Origin: Azoarcus sp031546845
GTDB lineage: Bacteria > Pseudomonadota > Gammaproteobacteria > Burkholderiales > Rhodocyclaceae
Reading direction: 5' to 3'
Assembly: GCA_031546845.1 (NCBI GenBank)
Contig: JAVBJT010000004.1
Span: 1-64,000, forward strand
DNA length: 64,000 nucleotides
Shown: positions 59,317-64,000 of the stretch, one piece after another
How the letters are laid out: each line of letters begins with the position of its first letter
Position numbering within the stretch: position 1 is the stretch's first letter
Notes under the pieces: model-generated
Database searches by the model: none
The model's input: the letters and a program-made list of their open reading frames with translations, nothing else
Told to the model about the DNA's origin: nothing
Made by a program: the position numbers and the translations under genes

Positions 59317-61188
59317 TCAAAGCGGGAAGCGCTCGACCATGCCGTGCAGATTGCTCGAGAGCTTGTTCAGGTCGGCGACGGTCTTCGTGGCGCTCTGAAT
59401 ACCCCGGTCGGTGCCTTCGTTCATCTGATTGACCTCTTCCGCCGTCTTGGACATGTCGTTGGTCAGAACGGACTGTTTGCGCGTGGCCTCGGCAATCTCC
59501 TGGATGGCCACGGCAACACGGCCGACTTCTTCCTGGATGCTTTCGATTTCGCCGACAACGGCACGCGAAGCGCTCAGCCCGCTGGCGACGGAACGCTGGG
59601 TGCCGTCCATGTTCGACAGCGCCGACTGGACGTCACTGTGCGTAACCTTGATGAGTTTGCCGATTTCGACGGTGGCTTGTGCCGTGCGCTCGGCCAGCTT
59701 GCGTACCTCATCAGCGACAACGGCAAAACCGCGTCCGGATTCACCGGCGCGCGCCGCTTCGATGGCGGCGTTCAGCGCCAACAGGTTGGTCTGATCGGCA
59801 ATTTCGCGGATGACACCAACGATGGTATTCATAGCGGCAGAGCGTTCGCCGAGCGCACCGAGTGTACTGCCCAACCGATCGACTTCGGTCGAGATGGTTT
59901 CGATGCCTTGGGCGAGCTTTCTGACCGCTTCGGCTGACTGGTGCGAGACTTGGCCGGTCTGCCGGGCCGTTTCTTCGGCTTGCTGGGCGTTGTCGGCAAT
60001 ATGGCCGATGCTGCTGGTGATTTCCTCGACGGCCTTGGCGGTAAAGCCGAGCTTTTCCGATTGCCGGCGGGAGGCTTCGGCCATCGAGTGCGTGACGCCG
60101 TTCAGAGAGTCGATATCGTGGTTGAGGGAGCTGGCGCTTTCACGTACTTCGACGAACATGTCACGCAGGCTTTCGATAAAGCGGTTGAAGACGACAGCGG
60201 TCTGACCGATTTCGTCACGCCCATCGGCCGCCAGCGCGCGCATCGATTCGGTGCGGCCGTTGGAGATATCAACGAGCGCATCGCGCAGCTTGAACAAGCC
60301 TTTGAGCATCCCCGAGAGAACAAGGTTGGCAACGGGAGCGCCTATCACCGCGATCAAAACCCCCGCCAGAATGAATTTCCACAGCAAATCGCGCAACGGC
60401 GTCAGAATCGCGGCCCTATCGACAACAGCGCAAAGCACCCAGTCCGACCCCTCAATCGACGCAACCGCAACGAACTTATCCGCCCCCTCAATGCTGAACT
60501 CATGCAGGGCAACCTTTTCGCCCGCTGACTGCAAGACCGACGCATCGAATCCGGGCAGTATTTCCGTCACCGGCTTCAGCCCCGAGTCAGGCTTCGAGTG
60601 CGCAACGATCTTCCCGTCCCGCGTGACAAGAAAAGCATATCCCTGCCCGCGAAATTCGATCGAATTGACGACGCCGATCACTTCCTCGAGCGACACATCT
60701 CCGCCCACCACACCCAGCCCGCCCGCCAGCGGCGCCGCCATCGTAATGCCCAGCTTTTTGGTGCTCGAAGAAATATAAGGCGCCGTAACAATGGTGCTTT
60801 TCGTCGCCATCGCCTGCTTGTACCAGGGGCGCACTGTCGGGTCGTACCCTTCGGCCGGTTTCTTCGTTGCCAGGTTGTAAATCATCCGTTTGTTTTCGTA
60901 ACCCACAAACGTCTGATCGAAACGCCCCCCTTCCTTGCCCGTAATCAGAAAGGGGATCGGATCCTCCGCTGAAGACAGGCTCGTGGCCGTCGCCGCGATC
61001 ACATCGCGCCGATGCGCGATCCAATTCACCATGCCTTCGCGGTTGCCTTTCACAGCCGCCTCGATTTCATGATTGATACCGCGAACGATTTCCGCCTGCA
61101 TCTGCCAGTAGGCCAACCCGGACAAAGCGGCAATGACCGCTACCAACAATACCGCCACAAAGGCCAGCAACCGCCACTTCAATGACAT
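59317..61188 (-). CDS. Methyl-accepting chemotaxis protein with periplasmic Cache domain
   Basis: A 623-residue chemoreceptor. Its first membrane span is LLAFVAVLLVAVIAALSGLAYW. A periplasmic dCache domain (about residues 35-270, with YDPTVRPWYKQA and ISSSTKKLGITMAAPL) leads to a second span (ILAGVLIAVIGAPVANLVLSGML) and a HAMP linker. The signalling tip is EIADQTNLLALNAAIEAARAGESGRGFAVVADEVRKLAERT. The Cache motif with Tyr/Trp/Arg is the type that binds amino or organic acids. No CheR-tail pentapeptide is seen at the C-terminus (ERFPL). No che genes are nearby. Confidence 0.93.
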   Translation of the reverse strand: MSLKWRLLAFVAVLLVAVIAALSGLAYWQMQAEIVRGINHEIEAAVKGNREGMVNWIAHRRDVIAATATSLSSAEDPIPFLITGKEGGRFDQTFVGYENKRMIYNLATKKPAEGYDPTVRPWYKQAMATKSTIVTAPYISSSTKKLGITMAAPLAGGLGVVGGDVSLEEVIGVVNSIEFRGQGYAFLVTRDGKIVAHSKPDSGLKPVTEILPGFDASVLQSAGEKVALHEFSIEGADKFVAVASIEGSDWVLCAVVDRAAILTPLRDLLWKFILAGVLIAVIGAPVANLVLSGMLKGLFKLRDALVDISNGRTESMRALAADGRDEIGQTAVVFNRFIESLRDMFVEVRESASSLNHDIDSLNGVTHSMAEASRRQSEKLGFTAKAVEEITSSIGHIADNAQQAEETARQTGQVSHQSAEAVRKLAQGIETISTEVDRLGSTLGALGERSAAMNTIVGVIREIADQTNLLALNAAIEAARAGESGRGFAVVADEVRKLAERTAQATVEIGKLIKVTHSDVQSALSNMDGTQRSVASGLSASRAVVGEIESIQEEVGRVAVAIQEIAEATRKQSVLTNDMSKTAEEVNQMNEGTDRGIQSATKTVADLNKLSSNLHGMVERFPL

Positions 61189-61477
61189 GATTCACTCCAG
61201 ACACGCTATGACTTGTTATTCACTTCCCCTGGAACACATGCGACCTTGGTCAGCACAACGACACGCAACCCGTGGGGGCGTGGGCGAATCGCCCTCCGCT
61301 CCCACTTCACGCGCCGCGCCGCCCTCCCTATTTTTTCGCATATATTCCGCGCTACCTGTCCATCAATCAGCGTCCTGGCGAGGTAAAACTTAACGGTATT
61401 AACACGCAACCGCGTAAAAAAATTCGCAGTTCAGCCAATTCTGCGCTTGCAAAATAGGCAAAACACCCCTGTAACGC
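61189..61477. other. Intergenic region upstream of the chemoreceptor
   Basis: The 289 bases contain the chemoreceptor promoter side and the 3' end of the minus-strand secreted-protein gene. There is a patch of AT-rich bases around 61385-61450. No gene, repeat or terminator with a T-run was recognised. Confidence 0.4.
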
Positions 61478-63955
61478 TCAACGCCGGCCCCCCCCACGAA
61501 AACCGCCGCCGCGAAACCCCCCACCGAAAGACGGGCGAGAGAACTGCGCACCATGGTTGCGGAAAGCATCGGCGCGGGCATTGCCCATCTGGCGGCTTTC
61601 CAAATCACGATCGAACGAGTCGCGCCGCGCGCCGGCATCCTCCATTCCCATCGGCTGCTGCCGCTCACCGGCGCCACCACCGCCGAGCCGCTCACTGGCC
61701 GCCCCATCCTTCACCATCGGCTGCCATTGATGCGTGTCCCGATCATAGTGATAGACCTGACCGTCCTTGCTGGCAAATACATCGTCGTTGATATGGCCGA
61801 CGCTATTGCCGCCACTGCCTGAAATACGGCCCACATCGACCGACTGCCCAGTTTTGGTCGAATAGATGTCGGCATGGCTGATCGTCGCCGAACGGCCTGT
61901 CACCTCATTGCCCACGGTCACACTGCCGCCGTGCGAAGCGATACCGGTTTGCGGGTTGAAGCGCGCGCCCTGCCCGCCTGCCGCGTAATGGCCGGTATAG
62001 ACGTTCTGCACCACCCCCTGGCGCCCCACTGTCACCGCGCCGGTGCGAGAGTTGTACGCGGCGCCATAGCGCCCCGCGAACTGGTTGCCGGTATAGGCAT
62101 CAAAACCGGCCACACCCCGGCTCACGCTTTGCGCATTGCCCCAGCGGCGGTAGACGTTGCCCGTGGTGCCGGCCCAGCCGCCCGGCCCCCACGCGGTAAT
62201 GCCGCCATAGCGGTTGTAATAAGCGCCGCCCCAATACGGCCCCCACCACGGCGCGGGCGGATACCACCAACCGTAATCGGCCCAGGCCCAGGCCCAACCA
62301 AAGGCGAAACCGAACGCCCAACCATCCCACGGCGTCCAGCACATGCTGGCGCCGGTGCCATAGCTCACCGGCTGGCCATACCAATAAGCACCAGTCCAAG
62401 AGTCGTACACGTAGCCAGTGCCATAGACCACCACGCCGTCGGCGGTAATGATGCTGCCGTAATAGCCGGGGGTATAGCCGAGGATGACCGTCGTCGCGGT
62501 TACGCCGTAAATTTTCACGTAGGTCACGTAATGCAGCGGCGAGGAAACGGGGATGGCGTAAATTTCCGCCGGCACCGCCACTGCCACCGACCACGGCCCG
62601 GTCACCCGCGCGGCGACGAACCACACCCCGTTGTGCAGCGCATACCACTCCGTTTCGCCAGCGCGGATGATCGGGTCGGCGGCGTTGAACACATAGGCCA
62701 TGCCGGTACCGTCGATTTGGCGCAGTTGCGGGCTGCCATCGATCACTGGCGTAAAGGTGGTCTTCACCCGATCGACCGTCGCCGTCTGCGGAATCTGGCT
62801 GGCGATGACCGCTTCCCGCGCCTGCACAGTACCAGGCACCGACGCCTTGACGTTCTCCTTCGCGGAACCGTCCGGAATGCGCGCGAAATCGGCCGGCAGA
62901 TCGCCCGGCGAAACATACTGCCACGGCCCGTCGAGCGACGCGGAACGGAACCAACGCCCAGAGAGCAGCACGTAGCTCTGTTGGTTCGCCATATCCTTGA
63001 AAATGTTGCCGCTGGTGTTATCGACATAGAGCAGGTTGGTACCTTGCAAGGGCACGTAATTCGGCTCGCCGTTAGTCACCAGTAATTCGGCCGGCCGGGT
63101 TTCGACGAAGACAGCCGGCGGGTTCCCTTCGGGAAGTTGGGCAAGTGACGGCCGCTTGCCGCTTTTCTCGTCCGGCTTGCCGGCAAGCAGATCGGTCTGC
63201 TTGTCGTCGGCGGCCTGCGTTTCGGCGGTGCCCGCGCCAACCGGACCGGAGCGCGCGATACGCCACGGGCCAGCAAGGCTGTCGGCGGTCAGATAGCCAT
63301 CGAGGTAGTGCAAGTAGTAGCGGTCGGCGGGGTCGCGCAGCAGCAGCACACGGGTGTTGAGCGCACGCTCCAGCGGCGTACCCGCCACCTTCGCCCAGTG
63401 CGGCTCGCCGTCGACGTAGATCAGCAGCGCCGGCTGGCGGGAAAAGATGATTTGCGGCGGATCGTTTCTCACCGGCTGTGCCTGCCCGCGCCGCTCGGCC
63501 TGCGAGATAGAAAGCGCGGTTTCGAGACGGTCGAGCGCGATGCCGTCCACATCGCGCACCATCGCATCCTGCATGCTCTTGGCAAAGCTCGCCTCGCGCT
63601 CGGGCGCGGACGGAAATTTCACCGCGAAGCGTTTGATTTGGTTGAACCAGACCGTGCGCGAGGGGCGATCCACCTGCATGGAGGCATCAAGGTAAAGCAC
63701 GCCGTAGATCGGCGCTTTTTCACCAGGGAAAGTCGCCGCCATCGCCGAATGCGCCTGAATGTCGATGCCATCCCAAGCGTCGAGTTGCGGCTGAAAGATC
63801 TCCACCGAGAGGCCATTGGCCTGAACCGTGCGCGGCCAGGCGCGCATTTCGCCCACGGGCGTGGAAGCCGACCACGCGGCGGATGAGCAGACGAACGACA
63901 GGAATAAAAGGAAACCGGGTAAACCGAGGAAAAACGCGAATTTCTTTTTTATCAT
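61478..63955 (-). CDS. Large repeat-rich secreted protein of unknown function
   Basis: The 825-residue product has a signal peptide (KKFAFFLGLPGFLLFLSFVCSSAAWSA). Three diverged repeats of about 80-100 residues follow, each with W-F/Y and GPW landmarks (AGPWRIA; SLDGPWQYVSPGDLP; RVTGPWSVAVAVPAEIY). A Trp/Tyr/Gly-rich zone (YGWWYPPAPWWGPYWGG) leads to YRRWGNAQSVSRG and short Tyr/Gly repeats (FDAYTGNQFAGRYGAAYN, VYTGHYAAGGQGARFN). The end is Gly/Arg-rich (GGGFRGGGFRGGGRR). The start at 63955 follows AGGAAC. It is probably exported and cell-surface or matrix associated; such proteins are sometimes labelled carbohydrate-binding, which I cannot confirm. Confidence 0.78.
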   Translation of the reverse strand: MIKKKFAFFLGLPGFLLFLSFVCSSAAWSASTPVGEMRAWPRTVQANGLSVEIFQPQLDAWDGIDIQAHSAMAATFPGEKAPIYGVLYLDASMQVDRPSRTVWFNQIKRFAVKFPSAPEREASFAKSMQDAMVRDVDGIALDRLETALSISQAERRGQAQPVRNDPPQIIFSRQPALLIYVDGEPHWAKVAGTPLERALNTRVLLLRDPADRYYLHYLDGYLTADSLAGPWRIARSGPVGAGTAETQAADDKQTDLLAGKPDEKSGKRPSLAQLPEGNPPAVFVETRPAELLVTNGEPNYVPLQGTNLLYVDNTSGNIFKDMANQQSYVLLSGRWFRSASLDGPWQYVSPGDLPADFARIPDGSAKENVKASVPGTVQAREAVIASQIPQTATVDRVKTTFTPVIDGSPQLRQIDGTGMAYVFNAADPIIRAGETEWYALHNGVWFVAARVTGPWSVAVAVPAEIYAIPVSSPLHYVTYVKIYGVTATTVILGYTPGYYGSIITADGVVVYGTGYVYDSWTGAYWYGQPVSYGTGASMCWTPWDGWAFGFAFGWAWAWADYGWWYPPAPWWGPYWGGAYYNRYGGITAWGPGGWAGTTGNVYRRWGNAQSVSRGVAGFDAYTGNQFAGRYGAAYNSRTGAVTVGRQGVVQNVYTGHYAAGGQGARFNPQTGIASHGGSVTVGNEVTGRSATISHADIYSTKTGQSVDVGRISGSGGNSVGHINDDVFASKDGQVYHYDRDTHQWQPMVKDGAASERLGGGGAGERQQPMGMEDAGARRDSFDRDLESRQMGNARADAFRNHGAQFSRPSFGGGFRGGGFRGGGRR

Positions 63956-64000
63956 GGCAGCGTTCCTGGAAATAAAAGAAGAACCAGTAAGCAAAAACCC

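Noticed and set aside
1..64000. CRISPR array, insertion sequence or prophage
   Set aside because: No regularly spaced direct repeats, transposase motifs or phage structural genes were seen on either strand.

Overview
The window is high-GC DNA with short intergenic gaps, and its gene set fits a betaproteobacterium of the Rhodocyclales/Nitrosomonadales type. The evidence is: a PhaM-type polyhydroxyalkanoate granule regulator, a PHA-synthase-like DUF3141 protein, a branched-chain-type (HAAT) ABC transporter packed with CoA-ligase genes, fused isobutyryl-CoA mutase (IcmF), a queA-tgt-yajC-secD-secF block, and a cytochrome cd1-like periplasmic protein. The genus cannot be set from the window alone. 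No rRNA, insertion sequence, prophage or CRISPR array was seen.

Layout. 0.3-1.3 kb: thyA with family-unusual insertions. 1.6-11.6 kb: one long plus-strand operon in which an acyl-CoA synthetase, five HAAT transporter genes, a PaaK-like adenylate-forming protein and a CaiB/BaiF CoA-transferase probably import and CoA-activate an organic acid. Strong hairpins flank the binding-protein gene. 11.6-15.1 kb: PhaM, a DapA-family aldolase and a MocR regulator. 15.0-19.8 kb: a minus-strand cluster of uroporphyrinogen-III methyltransferase, two tandem small c-type cytochromes, a cytochrome cd1-like protein lacking one active-site histidine, and a secreted HSL-type esterase. 20.2-22.0 kb: arsR-arsC-acr3, with a rhuM remnant beside it. 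22.3-24.3 kb: xthA, a Crp/Fnr regulator with a perfect palindrome at its stop codon, a small DUF2892 membrane protein and tRNA-Leu(CAA).

24.4-30.0 kb is the housekeeping block queA-tgt-yajC-secD-secF. 30-32.5 kb is accessory-looking and holds a TPR membrane protein and an AT-richer orphan secreted protein with its own promoter. 32.6-39.0 kb holds icmF with a LiuR-like operator candidate, then a hybrid histidine kinase and its response regulator. 39.1-45.1 kb holds two VOC proteins, an unknown membrane protein, a low-molecular-weight phosphatase, uvrB and an aromatic aminotransferase. 45.2-49.8 kb holds tRNA-Asn, a cold-shock protein, a DEAD-box helicase coupled to an SrkA-type kinase, and a hydrolase. 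50-54 kb holds a DJ-1/PfpI protein, a yybP-ykoY manganese riboswitch ahead of a TMEM165/GDT1 cation exporter, an ACP-phosphodiesterase-like protein, YaeQ, an unknown protein and a HAD protein. 54.4-56.5 kb is fabI, a minimal kinase-like protein and a divergent folE. 56.8-64 kb holds the DUF3141 protein, a chemoreceptor and a large repeat-rich secreted protein.

The least ordinary items are the cd1-like cluster with a His-to-Tyr change, the import/activation operon whose PaaK-like member lacks the usual ATP loop, the kinase-like gene between fabI and a divergent folE, a dispersed repeat family (copies at 39629-39698 and 53540-53649) that supplies the end of one gene, and the orphan secreted protein at 31.3 kb. 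All functions are read from sequence motifs. No database search was possible.
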